From the NCBI RefSeq assembly GCF_003010965.1, contig NZ_PGGM01000007.1, positions 211,894-275,893 of the forward strand: a stretch of DNA of 64,000 bases, read 5' to 3'. Positions 11,327 to 21,573 of this stretch are shown here, piece by piece (position 1 is the stretch's first letter; every line of letters begins with the position of its first letter). The notes below the pieces were generated by a model. The model saw only the letters and a program-made list of their open reading frames with translations. It was not told where the DNA came from and ran no database searches. The DNA is from Phyllobacterium sophorae (GTDB taxonomy: Bacteria > Pseudomonadota > Alphaproteobacteria > Rhizobiales > Rhizobiaceae). A program made the translations under genes and the position numbers.

Positions 11327-11755
11327 ATGAAACACGAGAATCCAGATTATCTGCTTCACATCGGAACACCTTCCGTCGAAGACTATCGACGTTTGCGTGA
11401 AGTTTCCGGATTGAGCCCAAAAAGCCAGCATGCCGCGGAAAAAGGCCTACCCAACACGATCTTCGCCGCAACGATTATCTATCACGCGGAAACGGTAGCG
11501 ATGGGGCGAATTGTCGGGGATGATGGCTGTTTCTACCAGATTGTCGATATCGCCGTTGATCCCGCCCATCAAGGCAAGGGACTTGGAAAGATCGTTGTTG
11601 CGAGTCTGGTTGATTTTGTACAGGCGGAAGCGCCAGATGGTGCTTATGTCAGCCTGATTGCCGACGGCCCTGCAAGATATCTTTACGCGAAGTTTGGTTT
11701 CGAGCCTGTCTCGCCTGAATCGATTGGCATGGCACTTCGCATTCAACGTTCCTGA
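11327..11755 (+). CDS. GNAT-family N-acetyltransferase
   Basis: A 142-residue acetyltransferase of the GNAT superfamily. The acetyl-CoA-binding motif A is seen as VDIAVDPAHQGKGLGKIVV at about residues 72-90, followed by the C-terminal strand YAKFGFEPV. The acceptor substrate cannot be read from the sequence. An AGGACGA-type site lies upstream of the ATG. It is the last plus-strand gene of the pdh-lipA run and its 3' end overlaps the 3' end of the convergent cinA by 13 bases. Confidence 0.85.
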   Translation: MKHENPDYLLHIGTPSVEDYRRLREVSGLSPKSQHAAEKGLPNTIFAATIIYHAETVAMGRIVGDDGCFYQIVDIAVDPAHQGKGLGKIVVASLVDFVQAEAPDGAYVSLIADGPARYLYAKFGFEPVSPESIGMALRIQRS

Positions 11756-12249
11756 TCATCTGACAACGCTTTCAGAATCATATCCAGTGCCGCATTGACC
11801 GCGGCATTGCGGATCGAAGCGCGGCCGTGGTCGTCGAAGATATGGCATATCGCTACTGGGGGCTTTCCCTTGAGCGCCAGCCCAAACCAGACGAGCCCGA
11901 CGGGTTTTGTTTCCGTGCCACCGCCGGGCCCTGCGATACCGGTGGCAGAGACAGCGACGCTGGCGCGCGAATGGGTGAGGGCGCCTGCAGCCATGGCAAG
12001 CGCAACCTCCTGCGATACTGCGCCGTGTGCTGCGATCAATTCTGGCGGGACACCGAGCATTTCGTGCTTGGCATCGTTGGAATAGGTGACGAAACCGCGA
12101 TCAACGACGTCGGACGAGCCGCCAATATCTGTCAGGGAAGCTGCAATCAAACCTCCGGTGCAGGACTCCGCCGTAGCGAGCAGAATACCTTTGTGCCGGC
12201 AAGCCTCAAGCACAGCTATTGCCTTGGTTTCTGCAATAAGACCACTCAT
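11743..12249 (-). CDS. CinA-family protein, nicotinamide-nucleotide amidase domain only (PncC type)
   Basis: A 168-residue protein equal to the C-terminal CinA domain, which in PncC hydrolyses nicotinamide mononucleotide to nicotinate mononucleotide in pyridine nucleotide salvage. The conserved core is [16 protein letters not shown] at about 25-40 and the [12 protein letters not shown] segment, with [18 protein letters not shown] near 104-121. The N-terminal MoCF-like half of full-length CinA is absent. Its start overlaps the ispDF stop by 4 bases (ATGA), so the two genes are translationally coupled. Confidence 0.9.
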   Translation of the reverse strand: MSGLIAETKAIAVLEACRHKGILLATAESCTGGLIAASLTDIGGSSDVVDRGFVTYSNDAKHEMLGVPPELIAAHGAVSQEVALAMAAGALTHSRASVAVSATGIAGPGGGTETKPVGLVWFGLALKGKPPVAICHIFDDHGRASIRNAAVNAALDMILKALSDDQER

Positions 12250-13466
12250 TCCGGCAGGCCTCCCGGATAGATTACGGAAGCCGTTGCGATCGCCGCGATG
12301 CCTTCCTTGCGTCCAATAAAGCCGAGTTTTTCGTTCGTTGTTGCCTTGATGGAAATGCGGTCGGGGGAAATACCCAGCATCTTCGACAGCGCCGCCGTCA
12401 TCGCTTCGCGGTGCGGCCCAACTCTTGGCGCTTCGCAGATCAGCGTGATATCGGCATTGGCGATCCGCCCGCCAGCTTCCTTGACGATCTTCACCGCATG
12501 TTCAACGAATATATGCGACGCGGCACCTTTCCATTGCGGGTCGGATGGCGGAAAATGTGTGCCGATGTCGCCAGCGCCGCGCGTCGCCAGCAGGGCATCG
12601 GTCAATGCATGCAGCGCGACGTCAGCATCGGAATGTCCGGCCAGCTTGCAATCATGTTCGATGAAGACACCGGCAAGCATCACGCCCTTGCCCGGTTCGA
12701 ATGCATGCACGTCATAGCCGTTTCCGGTTCGCACATCCGGGTAGGCGGAAAGCTTCTGTGACAGACGATCATCGGCCATATCGATATCCTTTGCCCAGGT
12801 CAGTTTCGTGTTGTCGGCCGATCCTTCGACGATCCGGACCGGCAGGCCATGCCATTCTGCGATAGCTGAATCGTCGGTGAAATCGGAGCGGCCTGCGGCG
12901 AACGCGGCATCATGCGCAGCAAGGATCGGCACAAATGGAAATGCCTGGGGCGTCTGTGCAGCATAGAGCCCGGCGCGCGGGACGGTGGCGCTAACCATCG
13001 CATCATGGCCCGCCGCTTTTAGAGTATCCGAAACAGCAAGCACGGGCAGGACGCCAATATGCGGCGTAAGATTGAAAATAACCCGTTCCAGAAGGTCAGC
13101 CGAAATAAAGGGGCGGACCCCATCGTGAATCAACACGTGGTCCGGCGCGATTTCCTTGAGCGCCAAAAGTCCCAGGCGGGTCGATTCCTGGCGAGTAGGT
13201 CCACCCGTTACAGAAATAACGCTGGATAAGCAGCCTTCGGCGGCTTGAACAAACAATGCCTCGTCTTCCTTGTGGATGACGACAACGACATGATCTATCA
13301 GCGGACAATCAAGAAATGCGCGCAATGTATGCGCCAGAACGGCTTCCCCACCGATCTTGCGATATTGCTTTGGTCCCTCAACGCTTTGGCCCGCGCGTTC
13401 TCCACGTCCGGCCGCCACAATGACGGCGGCTACCCGCATTTGTTTGTCACTAGTCTTACCCGGCAC
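12246..13466 (-). CDS. ispDF: Bifunctional IspD/IspF isoprenoid biosynthesis enzyme
   Basis: A 406-residue fusion for two non-consecutive steps of the methylerythritol phosphate pathway. The N-terminal IspD half (about 10-235) has the nucleotidyltransferase motif [20 protein letters not shown] and a late threonine/lysine region. The C-terminal IspF half (about 245-406) has GNGYDVHAF, the metal-ligand phrase AGHSDADV and the [18 protein letters not shown] motif. Such fusions are common in alphaproteobacteria. GTG at 13466 is chosen because a GGAGAG site sits five bases upstream; an internal ATG at 13439 lacks one. Confidence 0.95.
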   Translation of the reverse strand: MPGKTSDKQMRVAAVIVAAGRGERAGQSVEGPKQYRKIGGEAVLAHTLRAFLDCPLIDHVVVVIHKEDEALFVQAAEGCLSSVISVTGGPTRQESTRLGLLALKEIAPDHVLIHDGVRPFISADLLERVIFNLTPHIGVLPVLAVSDTLKAAGHDAMVSATVPRAGLYAAQTPQAFPFVPILAAHDAAFAAGRSDFTDDSAIAEWHGLPVRIVEGSADNTKLTWAKDIDMADDRLSQKLSAYPDVRTGNGYDVHAFEPGKGVMLAGVFIEHDCKLAGHSDADVALHALTDALLATRGAGDIGTHFPPSDPQWKGAASHIFVEHAVKIVKEAGGRIANADITLICEAPRVGPHREAMTAALSKMLGISPDRISIKATTNEKLGFIGRKEGIAAIATASVIYPGGLPE

Positions 13467-13643
13467 AATTCTCTCCGTCGCATCGAACTGCGTTACCCTT
13501 TGCCAAGCCGAAAGACCAGAGGTTTAAGACAGCCGGAGGTCGAAATCTGGTCAATCAACGACGCTCTCTGCCTTGCGAAGAGGCACGATCCTGTCTAAAG
13601 GATAGGCTATTGTAAAATTGCATACGAAACAGGCAGACCGAGC

Positions 13644-14639
13644 GTGATAGAACTTGACCAACCATTGGAAGTAGGCGGTGTGCTGTTGCGCAACCGGGTA
13701 TTTCTGGCGCCGATGTCGGGCGTTTCCGACCTGCCATTCCGGCAATTGGCTTGGCAGGCAGGTGCCGGCATGGTCGTCTCTGAAATGGTTGCGAGCGCCG
13801 AACTCTGTACGCGTGAACGTGGAAATCTGTTGCGCCTGAAAGGCAATGGGCTCGGCACTCATGTCGTGCAAATTGCCGGACGCGAAGCCCGTTGGATGGC
13901 GGAAGCCGCGCGCATTTCCGAAGGCGAAGGCGCGCATATCATCGATATCAACATGGGTTGCCCCGCCAAGAAGGTCACTGGTGGCCTGTCAGGCTCGGCG
14001 CTGATGCGCGATCTCGATCACGCGCTGACGCTGATCGAGGCGACAATTGGGGCCGTAAAGGTCCCAGTGACGCTGAAAATGCGGCTTGGCTGGGATGATG
14101 CCACAATCAACGCGCCGGAACTTGCCGCCCGGGCGGAGCAGGCGGGTGCACGGATGGTCACGGTTCACGGCCGGACACGGTGCCAGTTTTACGAGGGCAA
14201 GGCCGATTGGAATGCCATTCGCGCTGTCAAGAACGCAATCTCCATACCGCTTGTTGCAAACGGCGACGTGTTGGACCGGGAGGATGCAATTTCGATTCTC
14301 GAGGCGTCGGGCGCCGATGCAGTGATGGTCGGGCGTGGCTCCTATGGCCAGCCTTGGCTGCCAGGAACGATCGCCCGCGGCATCGGGGAGGGAACCAACG
14401 ACGTGATCGCCGACTATGCGGTCGCGCACTACGAAGCGATGCTCGCGCATTATGGCGAGTCCACCGGAATTCGTCATGCCCGCAAGCACCTCGGCTGGTA
14501 CCTGGAAATGCATGGTGTCGATATCAGCCCTGCCGAGCGCGGTTCGATCATGACCGAAATCAATCCGCGTCAGGTGGCAAGGCGTCTCCACGCTGCGCTA
14601 TCCAGAGCGCATGCCGATGACATCAAGAAGGTAGCGTAA
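13644..14639 (+). CDS. dusB: tRNA-dihydrouridine synthase (NifR3 type)
   Basis: DusB reduces specific uridines of tRNA to dihydrouridine with FMN. In rhizobia and Azospirillum the gene is called nifR3 and leads the ntrBC operon, as here. The 331-residue TIM-barrel protein has [14 protein letters not shown] near residue 20, the catalytic cysteine in [10 protein letters not shown] at about 103, [15 protein letters not shown] near 173 and the FMN phosphate-binding segment [16 protein letters not shown]. The start codon is GTG at 13644. Its TAA overlaps the ntrB ATG by one base. Confidence 0.95.
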   Translation: MIELDQPLEVGGVLLRNRVFLAPMSGVSDLPFRQLAWQAGAGMVVSEMVASAELCTRERGNLLRLKGNGLGTHVVQIAGREARWMAEAARISEGEGAHIIDINMGCPAKKVTGGLSGSALMRDLDHALTLIEATIGAVKVPVTLKMRLGWDDATINAPELAARAEQAGARMVTVHGRTRCQFYEGKADWNAIRAVKNAISIPLVANGDVLDREDAISILEASGADAVMVGRGSYGQPWLPGTIARGIGEGTNDVIADYAVAHYEAMLAHYGESTGIRHARKHLGWYLEMHGVDISPAERGSIMTEINPRQVARRLHAALSRAHADDIKKVA

Positions 14640-15793
14640 TGACAGCTCCAGACAATCCCATACTGGAAGACCGGTTGGCAGGCATTGTCCTGAATTCTAT
14701 ACGGCATCCCGTCATCATGCTTGATGATGCAGGGTATATCTCCTATGCCAACGCCGATGCCGAGGCTTTTTTCCGGTCGAGCGCCAGCATTTTGAGCCGA
14801 AATACACTCGACATGCTGCTGCCATTCGGCAGCCCGTTGCTGGCGCTCGTGAAGCAGGTGCGTGAAAACCCGTCTCCAGTCAACGAATACCGCGTCGATG
14901 TTTCGTCGCCGCGGCTCGGTCAGGACCGGATCGTTGATCTCTATGTAACTCCGGTCAACGAATCTCCCGGATCGATTGTCATTCTTTTCAAGGAACGGTC
15001 CATGGCTGAAAAGCTGGACCGGCAGATGACGCATCGCGGTGCCGCGCGTTCCGTCACAGGTCTTGCTTCCATGTTGGCGCATGAAATCAAGAACCCGTTA
15101 TCCGGCATTCGTGGCGCCGCGCAGTTGCTCGAAACCGGCTTGAATGACGACGACCGGGCCCTGACGCGGCTGATTACCGATGAAACGGATCGGATTGTTT
15201 CGCTCGTGGATCGGATGGAAGTCTTTTCCGACGAACGACCGATCGAACGCGAAGCGGTAAATATCCACGTGGTGCTCGACCACGTCAAAGCAATCGCCAA
15301 GAACGGCTTTGCGAGTCATATCAAATTTCATGAGGATTATGACCCGTCGCTGCCATATGTCTTCGCAAATCGTGACCAGCTGGTGCAGATCTTCCTCAAT
15401 CTGGTAAAGAATGCCGCCGAGTCCATCGGCTCAAATGAGCCAGGTGAAATCACGCTATCGACCGCGTTCCGCCCGGGCATCCGCCTTTCGATTCCGGGCA
15501 TGCGCAATCGCGTCTCGCTGCCGCTGGAGTTCACTGTCCAGGATACGGGCGCTGGCGTGTCGCCCGATATCATGCCGCATCTGTTTGATCCCTTCGTGAC
15601 GACCAAGCCAAATGGTTCAGGGCTTGGCCTTGCGCTCGTTGCCAAGATTGTCGGAGACCACGGCGGCGTCATCGAATGCGATTCAGTGCCGCGCAAGACG
15701 ACATTCAGAATTCTCATGCCTGCCTGGCAGAGTGGTCCGCTTGATGATGCTCATGCAGACGAAAATCCATATTCCAAGAAAGCAGGATCCTGA
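14639..15793 (+). CDS. ntrB: Nitrogen regulation sensor histidine kinase NtrB
   Basis: NtrB phosphorylates or dephosphorylates NtrC according to the nitrogen state signalled by PII proteins. It is a soluble 384-residue kinase with an N-terminal PAS domain (about 12-125), the phospho-accepting histidine H148 in [20 protein letters not shown], and a HATPase domain with [19 protein letters not shown] and GSGLGLALV boxes. It overlaps dusB by one base (TAATG) and is followed by ntrC after 2 bases, so all three are co-translated from one message. Confidence 0.96.
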   Translation: MTAPDNPILEDRLAGIVLNSIRHPVIMLDDAGYISYANADAEAFFRSSASILSRNTLDMLLPFGSPLLALVKQVRENPSPVNEYRVDVSSPRLGQDRIVDLYVTPVNESPGSIVILFKERSMAEKLDRQMTHRGAARSVTGLASMLAHEIKNPLSGIRGAAQLLETGLNDDDRALTRLITDETDRIVSLVDRMEVFSDERPIEREAVNIHVVLDHVKAIAKNGFASHIKFHEDYDPSLPYVFANRDQLVQIFLNLVKNAAESIGSNEPGEITLSTAFRPGIRLSIPGMRNRVSLPLEFTVQDTGAGVSPDIMPHLFDPFVTTKPNGSGLGLALVAKIVGDHGGVIECDSVPRKTTFRILMPAWQSGPLDDAHADENPYSKKAGS

Positions 15794-15795
15794 TC

Positions 15796-17256
15796 ATGAG
15801 TTTGGGCAGCATACTCGTCGCGGATGACGACGCGGCAATCAGAACAGTTCTTAATCAGGCGCTTTCCCGTGCTGGCTATGACGTGCGGATTACTTCGAAT
15901 GCAGCCACCCTTTGGCGTTGGATATCGGCCGGAGATGGCGATCTGGTGATCACCGATGTGGTGATGCCCGATGAAAACGCCTTTGATCTTTTGCCACGCA
16001 TCAAGAAATCCCGCCCCGACCTTCCAGTGATTGTCATGAGTGCGCAAAATACCTTCATGACTGCCATCCGTGCATCGGAAGCAGGGGCCTATGAGTATCT
16101 TCCGAAGCCATTCGACCTGACGGAACTCGTCAGTATTGTCGGTCGCGCACTATCGGAACCCAAGAAGAAGCCGGAAAAGTGGGCCGCTGACGAACAGCCG
16201 GACACCATGCCACTCGTTGGACGTTCACCGGCAATGCAAGACATCTATCGTGTTCTTGCCCGCATGATGCAGACGGACCTCACGGTGATGATCTCCGGCG
16301 AATCCGGTACCGGCAAGGAACTCGTGGCGCGGGCGCTGCATGAATACGGGCGCCGGCGCAAAGGCCCGTTCGTCGCCATCAACATGGCCGCAATCCCGCG
16401 CGATCTGATCGAATCCGAATTGTTCGGCCATGAACGGGGTGCCTTCACCGGCGCGCAGAACCGTTCGAGCGGACGCTTTGAACAGGCGGACGGTGGAACG
16501 CTGTTCCTCGATGAAATCGGTGATATGCCGATGGAGGCACAGACCCGGCTGCTGCGCGTGCTGCAGCAGGGCGAATACATGACCGTTGGAGGCCGTACGC
16601 CAATCAAGACCGATGTTCGCATCGTTGCTGCGACGAACAAGGATTTGCGTACACTGATCAATCAGGGGCTGTTTCGCGAAGATCTCTATTACCGCCTGAA
16701 TGTGGTGCCACTGCGTCTGCCGCCGCTGCGTGAGCGCGGCGAGGATATTCCGGATCTCGTCCGGCACTTCTTCAAGATGGCGGCAAAGGATGGCCTGCCT
16801 GAAAAGCGCATCACTGCCGACGGCCTCGATCTCATGCGCCGCTATCCATGGGCCGGCAATGTGCGCGAGCTGGAAAATCTTGTCCGTCGGTTGGCTGCGC
16901 TTTATCCGCAAGAAGAAATCAACGCTGAGGTTATTGAAGCCGAACTGAAAGCCGACCTGCGACCAAACGAGCCATCATCAAGCTCGATGACCAATGAAGA
17001 TGTGACGATTGCTCAATCTGTCGAACTGAACATGCAGCGCTACTTCCTGTCCTATGGGGAGGAGCTCCCACCGGCAGGCCTCTATCAGCGTGTGCTTGAG
17101 GAGGTTGAATATCCGTTGATCCTTTCATGCCTGACGGCAACGCACGGCAATCAGATCAAGGCCGCCGAACTGCTGGGGCTCAATCGCAACACGCTTCGAA
17201 AGAAAATCCGCGAGCTGGGTGTCAATATCTACAAGAGCACCAAAAGCGAGCGATAA
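15796..17256 (+). CDS. ntrC: Nitrogen regulation response regulator NtrC
   Basis: NtrC activates sigma-54 promoters under nitrogen limitation. The 486-residue protein has a receiver domain (1-120, phospho-acceptor D54 in VITDVVMP), an AAA+ domain with Walker A GESGTGKE at about 168-175 and an intact GAFTGA sigma-54-contact loop near 215-220, [10 protein letters not shown] as Walker B, and a C-terminal Fis-type helix-turn-helix ([20 protein letters not shown]). The intact GAFTGA sets it apart from the paralogous NtrX encoded about 4 kb downstream. Confidence 0.97.
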   Translation: MSLGSILVADDDAAIRTVLNQALSRAGYDVRITSNAATLWRWISAGDGDLVITDVVMPDENAFDLLPRIKKSRPDLPVIVMSAQNTFMTAIRASEAGAYEYLPKPFDLTELVSIVGRALSEPKKKPEKWAADEQPDTMPLVGRSPAMQDIYRVLARMMQTDLTVMISGESGTGKELVARALHEYGRRRKGPFVAINMAAIPRDLIESELFGHERGAFTGAQNRSSGRFEQADGGTLFLDEIGDMPMEAQTRLLRVLQQGEYMTVGGRTPIKTDVRIVAATNKDLRTLINQGLFREDLYYRLNVVPLRLPPLRERGEDIPDLVRHFFKMAAKDGLPEKRITADGLDLMRRYPWAGNVRELENLVRRLAALYPQEEINAEVIEAELKADLRPNEPSSSSMTNEDVTIAQSVELNMQRYFLSYGEELPPAGLYQRVLEEVEYPLILSCLTATHGNQIKAAELLGLNRNTLRKKIRELGVNIYKSTKSER

Positions 17257-17439
17257 TTCGAGGAACCACAAGCAACCATTTCTCGGAGCCTGCTATTTCG
17301 CTGTTTGCAAAAGGTAAAATTGTAACAAGCGCAATACAATCTTCTTAAGATGAATGTGTGTAAAGTAACACCCAGAAATCCCGTGAATTATTGCAAGAGA
17401 CATGGCGTCTGTCGCAACCATATCATACGGAGGTGAACA

Positions 17440-17916
17440 GTGTTTAGCTTTGCGGAACGTTTAGTATTGTTTAACCAATACGAAATCTTGAAGAAACTTG
17501 ATCCTGACAAGACCGACCTATACGAGCGGCACCAGGAAGTCGTAGAGAAGGGTTTCGAGAGTCTCTACGAGGACCTTGGGATTTCGGCGACCACGCTAAG
17601 CAAAGCGGCTGCGCAGGAAATGGATGACATCCTTGCGTTATTCCGGGCGATCAAAGCTTCCAGCAGTCCCGGGTCAAGCAGCAACAGCACCCGTAACACA
17701 CAGTTCGTCGGCTTTGGCCCGAGCCAGCCTAACAAGCACTTCGCTTATGCTGACTTTCTCAGCAACATTCTCAAGTTTCCGCAGGATATTTCCAACCGCG
17801 CCGACAATCGGCCGGAGCTGCAGTTGGAAAAGTACCGCACGATGCTGAAGCGTTGGAATGAAATGGGGAGGAAGAACGAGCTGTCTGCGGATCAGATTGA
17901 ACATCTGGTTGCTTAG
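17440..17916 (+). CDS. YfbU-domain protein
   Basis: A 158-residue protein matching the YfbU family (E. coli YfbU is 164 residues) along its length: an N-terminal AERLVLFNQYEILKKLDP helix, a YERHQEVVEKGFESLY helix, a central FVGFGPSQPNKHFAYADF segment, and a C-terminal LEKYRTMLKRWNEM...LSADQIEHLV. The middle (about 70-90) carries a Ser/Gly/Asn-rich insertion. YfbU function is unsettled. The start is GTG at 17440 with CGGAGGTG six bases upstream. It lies between ntrC and ntrY, where rhizobia normally have no gene, and its upstream region is AT-richer than its surroundings. Confidence 0.85.
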   Translation: MFSFAERLVLFNQYEILKKLDPDKTDLYERHQEVVEKGFESLYEDLGISATTLSKAAAQEMDDILALFRAIKASSSPGSSSNSTRNTQFVGFGPSQPNKHFAYADFLSNILKFPQDISNRADNRPELQLEKYRTMLKRWNEMGRKNELSADQIEHLVA

Positions 17917-17937
17917 CCCGGTAACGATCGGCAAATT

Positions 17938-17964
17938 GACCGCGGTTGGTCGTCGACCGCGGTC
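17938..17964. terminator. Hairpin between convergent yfbU-like and DUF1993 genes
   Basis: A perfect 9-bp inverted repeat (GACCGCGGT / ACCGCGGTC, arms 17938-17946 and 17956-17964) with a nine-base loop lies between two convergent stop codons. No T-run follows on either strand, so termination is inferred from position only. Confidence 0.5.
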
Positions 17965-17980
17965 GCAGTGCGGTTATAGG

Positions 17981-18490
17981 TTAGCCAAGCGAACCGATGT
18001 AGTCGAGCTTTCCGACCTGAATGCCATTGTGACGCAAGATATTTTGAGCCGTTGTCACGTGGAAATAGAAGTTCGGCAGAGCGAATTTCAGAACATATTC
18101 TTCACCGCTCAAAGTCACTTTTAGCTGGCCGGCACTCAGCGTAACCTCCTTGGTATCGCTGCCGTCGAGGGCCGATTGTCCAACACTTTCAAGAAATGCG
18201 ACAGTGTTGGCAATACGTTGCCGCAGTTCGGCAAAACTTGCCTCCTCATCGGGAAATTTGGGCACTTCGATCGTCGTGAGACGCCCGATCGTCGCTTTCG
18301 ACGTGTCGCTGGCGCGCTGAATCTGACCGGAAAACGGCAGCATATCCGGCGCAAGGCGGGCGCTGAATAGAACCGCGGGACTGATCTTTTTCTCCGCTGT
18401 GAACGCCTCTGCCTTATCAATCAATGTTGAGAGAACCGAAAAGCCGCGGATAAACGCCGGGACTGAAATTTTGTGCATGGAAAGTGACAT
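17981..18490 (-). CDS. DUF1993-family protein
   Basis: A 169-residue protein of the DUF1993 family, whose members share a DinB-like helical-bundle appearance but have no proven function. Recognisable pieces are MSLSMHKISVPAFIRGFSVLS at the start, the ARLAPDMLPFSGQIQRASDTSK segment near 44-65, and the FYFHVTTAQNILRHNGIQVGK C-terminus. The frame stays open upstream to 18598, but ATG at 18490 has a GGAG site seven bases ahead and fits the family N-terminus. It is part of the small block inserted between ntrC and ntrY. Confidence 0.85.
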   Translation of the reverse strand: MSLSMHKISVPAFIRGFSVLSTLIDKAEAFTAEKKISPAVLFSARLAPDMLPFSGQIQRASDTSKATIGRLTTIEVPKFPDEEASFAELRQRIANTVAFLESVGQSALDGSDTKEVTLSAGQLKVTLSGEEYVLKFALPNFYFHVTTAQNILRHNGIQVGKLDYIGSLG

Positions 18491-18640
18491 AGAAGGCTCC
18501 ACTAAAGCATTTGGCGGGTTTCTGAAATAGCAACCTGACGAGGCGCTCCGACCGCTGTTGTCGTCCTGCGCAAATACGCCGCCGCTCCGCTTTTTCAAGG
18601 GGCGTGTGGAAATGTTATTCGCATCACATGGACGGCCGGG

Positions 18641-18672
18641 AAGAAATCGCTCCGTGGCCGGAGTGATTTCTT
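18641..18672. terminator. Strong hairpin, probable terminator of the DUF1428 gene
   Basis: A 14-bp stem with one G-U pair (arms 18641-18654 and 18659-18672) closes a TGGC loop. Read on the minus strand it lies 32 bases past the DUF1428 stop and its right arm ends in ATTTCTT, as in an intrinsic terminator. Confidence 0.6.
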
Positions 18673-18703
18673 ATGGTTGCCATGTTTGCCGGAATTGCTG
18701 ACC

Positions 18704-19057
18704 CTACAGTTCCAGGAATGCGTTGAAGCCGCCGTAGATCATGCGTTTGCCGTCGAAGGGCATGTCCGACACGCCACCCTTCAGGCGCGGATCTTCCATG
18801 ACCTTTGCATTTATCGCATCGCGCTGCTCACGCGATTCATAAGTGATCCATGAGAATATCACGATCTCATCGTCCTTGGCCTGGACGGCGCGCGGGAAGG
18901 AAGTTAGTTCACCGTAGGGTACGTCATCACCAATGCATTCGACGTACGATAGCGCACCATATTCTTTCCAAATATCCCCAGCTTTGCGCGCCAGCTCCTT
19001 ATAGGCATCAATCTTGTTCTTGGGCACCGCGAGCACGAAACCGTCAACATAAGGCAT
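18704..19057 (-). CDS. DUF1428-family protein
   Basis: A 117-residue protein of the DUF1428 family, dimeric alpha/beta-barrel (ferredoxin-like) proteins of unknown function. Family hallmarks are MPYVDGFVLAVPKNKIDAY at the start, ALSYVECIGDD in the middle, and the C-terminal MPFDGKRMIYGGF. ATG at 19057 is chosen because a GGAGGA site precedes it, while the open frame reaching 19096 lacks one. It is transcribed away from ntrY and, with the DUF1993 and yfbU-like genes, separates ntrC from ntrY. Confidence 0.88.
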   Translation of the reverse strand: MPYVDGFVLAVPKNKIDAYKELARKAGDIWKEYGALSYVECIGDDVPYGELTSFPRAVQAKDDEIVIFSWITYESREQRDAINAKVMEDPRLKGGVSDMPFDGKRMIYGGFNAFLEL

Positions 19058-19191
19058 AGTCGCTTCCTCCAGACGATACTGACAAATGAGATCCAAGGCT
19101 TGTTAAGGATGGCATTGCCTGTGATTTCGCGCATAGACTACACCGATTGCCGGTTTAGGCGAACCCTTCTCACTCATGCCGAAAGAATTCT

Positions 19192-19205
19192 GTGGCGGTC
19201 GCCAC
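19192..19205. promoter_or_regulatory. 14-bp palindrome upstream of ntrY
   Basis: A perfect palindrome GTGGCG-GT-CGCCAC lies between the divergent DUF1428 and ntrY genes, about 100 bases before the chosen ntrY start. It could be an operator, but its short length means chance occurrence is possible. Confidence 0.3.
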
Positions 19206-19308
19206 GGCCCATCTAAATTGTTGAACATTCGCCTAGCGCAACGACAAAACGTTGCATTTCCGCCACAATGTGTTGCATGAGTGCCACGTGGCTGGAATCA
19301 CACAAGCG

Positions 19309-21573
19309 ATGCTCTTATCAAACTCGGTCAATCTGTTTGGGACTTCAGGGTCTGGCGCTGGTGGCGGCAGCAACCAGAGGTTTTATTCGCGGATAGGTAT
19401 TGCAACCGTTGTTCTGGCATTGCTGACCACCGGCGTCACTTTTTTCATCCTGACTGGGATGACGCCAATCGTCCCCGATAGCCGGATTACCCTGCTGCTG
19501 ACAAGCATCAATGCGGTCTTGATCATAGCGTTGATTGCCCTGATTGCCCGGGAGATTTTCCGCATTGCCCAAGCTCGAAGTAGGGGTAAGGCAGCGTCGC
19601 GTCTGCATGTACGTCTTGTTGTTCTTTTTTCGCTGGTTGCCGCTGTTCCGGCATTGATCGTCGCCATCGTTGCTTCGATTACTCTTGATCTTGGTCTCGA
19701 TCGATGGTTCGAGATGCGGACAACGACGATCGTCAATTCATCCATCAACCTCGCCAATTCATATATCCAGGAAAGTGCCCGCAACCTGCAGGGCACGACG
19801 CTTGAGATGGTCAATGACCTCGATGGACAACGAACACTATATAACCTCGATCGCAGCGGCTTCACCCGGCTGGTGACACAACAGGCGATCGGCCGGGGTC
19901 TTATCAGCGCCGCCCTTATCAGGCCGAACGGAGAAACCGCGGTACGGGCAGATATCAAAACCGATATCAAGATACCGGCCGTGGCGAAGTCTGTGCTCGA
20001 TACGGCCGCTGATGGCAAACCCGTACTTATCCCGCCGGAGAGAACAAATCTGCTCAGTGCGGTAATCAAGCTGCGAGAAATTCCAGGGCTTTTTCTCTAT
20101 GCAGTCAGACCCGTGGATGCCGACATCCTCAGTTCCAGCCGTGTAATGGAAAGGCGGGCAGAGGAGGCGCAGAAGGCCGATGGTAACGGGATTACAACCC
20201 AGATCCTTTTTGCGCTGCTCTATTTTGGCCTTACCCTGACGTTGCTGTTGTCGGCTATCTGGACCGGCATTGCGGTCGCCGACCGCCTTGTCCGCCCCAT
20301 CCGGTTGCTGATTGGTGCAGCGGACGATGTGGCGACGGGCAACCTTGATGTCTCGGTCCCCGTCCGCCGCTCCGATGGTGACGTTGGCTCACTGTCGCAA
20401 ACCTTCAACACCATGGTTCGGCAACTGAGCACGCAACGCAGTGACCTCGTCGCGGCCAAGGATCAGATCGACGAGCGGAGGCGGTTTTCCGAAGCGGTGC
20501 TGTCGGGTGTGACTGCTGGCGTCATCAGTGTGAATGGCGATGGAGCGATTGGCATCATCAACCGCTCCGCTGAGACAATGCTCTCGCTCGATCCCGCAGC
20601 GGTGGTGGGCAAGAACCTCACCGCCCTTGTGCCCGAAATCGGACTTGTCTTCGAGGTCGCGCACGCCACGGGGAGGTCTGTCTATCGCGAGCAGGTCACC
20701 ATGTCACGACGTGGCAGTGCCCGCACTTTCAATGTACAGATCACCTTGGAAGACGCTGATTCGATTGAGCATTCCTATGTCGTGACCGTGGATGACATTA
20801 CCGATCTGGTTGAAGCGCAGCGCTCGTCGGCATGGGCCGACGTGGCCCGGCGCATTGCTCATGAGATCAAGAATCCGTTGACCCCCATTCAGCTATCCGC
20901 TGAACGTTTGCGCCGGCGGTATGGCAAAGTGATCACCGAGGACCGCGAAGTTTTTGAACAGTGCACGGATACCATAATTCGCCAGGTCGGAGATATTGGC
21001 CGCATGGTTGACGAGTTCTCATCATTCGCGCGTATGCCAAAGCCGGAAATCAAACCGGTGGATTTGCGTGAAGCCCTGCGGGAGGCCTCTTTTCTGGTCG
21101 AAGTAAGCCGAAGCGATATCCGTTTTGAACGGGACTTCGGCGACGCACCGTTGATCGGCCAGTTTGACAGCCGACTATTGGGACAGGCATTTGGAAACGT
21201 TATCAAGAATGCCGCTGAATCTGTTGATTCCATTGTAAAAGAGGGTCACACCGACGGGCATATTCTCGTCCGTTCCAGACGAGATGCTGACACGCTCATT
21301 GTAGAGATTCTCGACAACGGCAAGGGATTGCCGCGCGAACACAGGCAGCGTCTGCTGGAACCCTATATGACGACGCGGGACAAAGGGACGGGTCTCGGCC
21401 TTGCTATCGTCAAGAAGATTGTCGAGGACCACGCTGGAAACCTCGAATTGCATGATGCGCCTGACGACTTTTATGGAGGACGGGGCGCAATGATCCGCAT
21501 GACTTTTCCGACCACACACACCTCCTCAGAGGTCAGCGAAAATACCGATAACTCGGCAAAACAGGTGAACTAA
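19309..21573 (+). CDS. ntrY: Membrane sensor histidine kinase NtrY
   Basis: NtrY is the membrane-bound partner of NtrX and responds to nitrogen and redox or oxygen cues in alphaproteobacteria. The roughly 754-residue protein has N-terminal membrane helices between about residues 25 and 150, another helix near 310-335, a HAMP domain, a PAS domain, the phospho-accepting histidine in [21 protein letters not shown] near residue 518, and a HATPase domain ending in GTGLGLAIV. The start is uncertain: TTG 19252 and ATG 19309 are in frame and neither has a clear ribosome site. ntrX begins at the next base after the stop. Confidence 0.93.
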   Translation: MLLSNSVNLFGTSGSGAGGGSNQRFYSRIGIATVVLALLTTGVTFFILTGMTPIVPDSRITLLLTSINAVLIIALIALIAREIFRIAQARSRGKAASRLHVRLVVLFSLVAAVPALIVAIVASITLDLGLDRWFEMRTTTIVNSSINLANSYIQESARNLQGTTLEMVNDLDGQRTLYNLDRSGFTRLVTQQAIGRGLISAALIRPNGETAVRADIKTDIKIPAVAKSVLDTAADGKPVLIPPERTNLLSAVIKLREIPGLFLYAVRPVDADILSSSRVMERRAEEAQKADGNGITTQILFALLYFGLTLTLLLSAIWTGIAVADRLVRPIRLLIGAADDVATGNLDVSVPVRRSDGDVGSLSQTFNTMVRQLSTQRSDLVAAKDQIDERRRFSEAVLSGVTAGVISVNGDGAIGIINRSAETMLSLDPAAVVGKNLTALVPEIGLVFEVAHATGRSVYREQVTMSRRGSARTFNVQITLEDADSIEHSYVVTVDDITDLVEAQRSSAWADVARRIAHEIKNPLTPIQLSAERLRRRYGKVITEDREVFEQCTDTIIRQVGDIGRMVDEFSSFARMPKPEIKPVDLREALREASFLVEVSRSDIRFERDFGDAPLIGQFDSRLLGQAFGNVIKNAAESVDSIVKEGHTDGHILVRSRRDADTLIVEILDNGKGLPREHRQRLLEPYMTTRDKGTGLGLAIVKKIVEDHAGNLELHDAPDDFYGGRGAMIRMTFPTTHTSSEVSENTDNSAKQVN

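Noticed and set aside
19252..19308. TTG start for ntrY, 19 codons upstream
   Set aside because: No ribosome site and an unlikely His-rich leader; kept only as an alternative.
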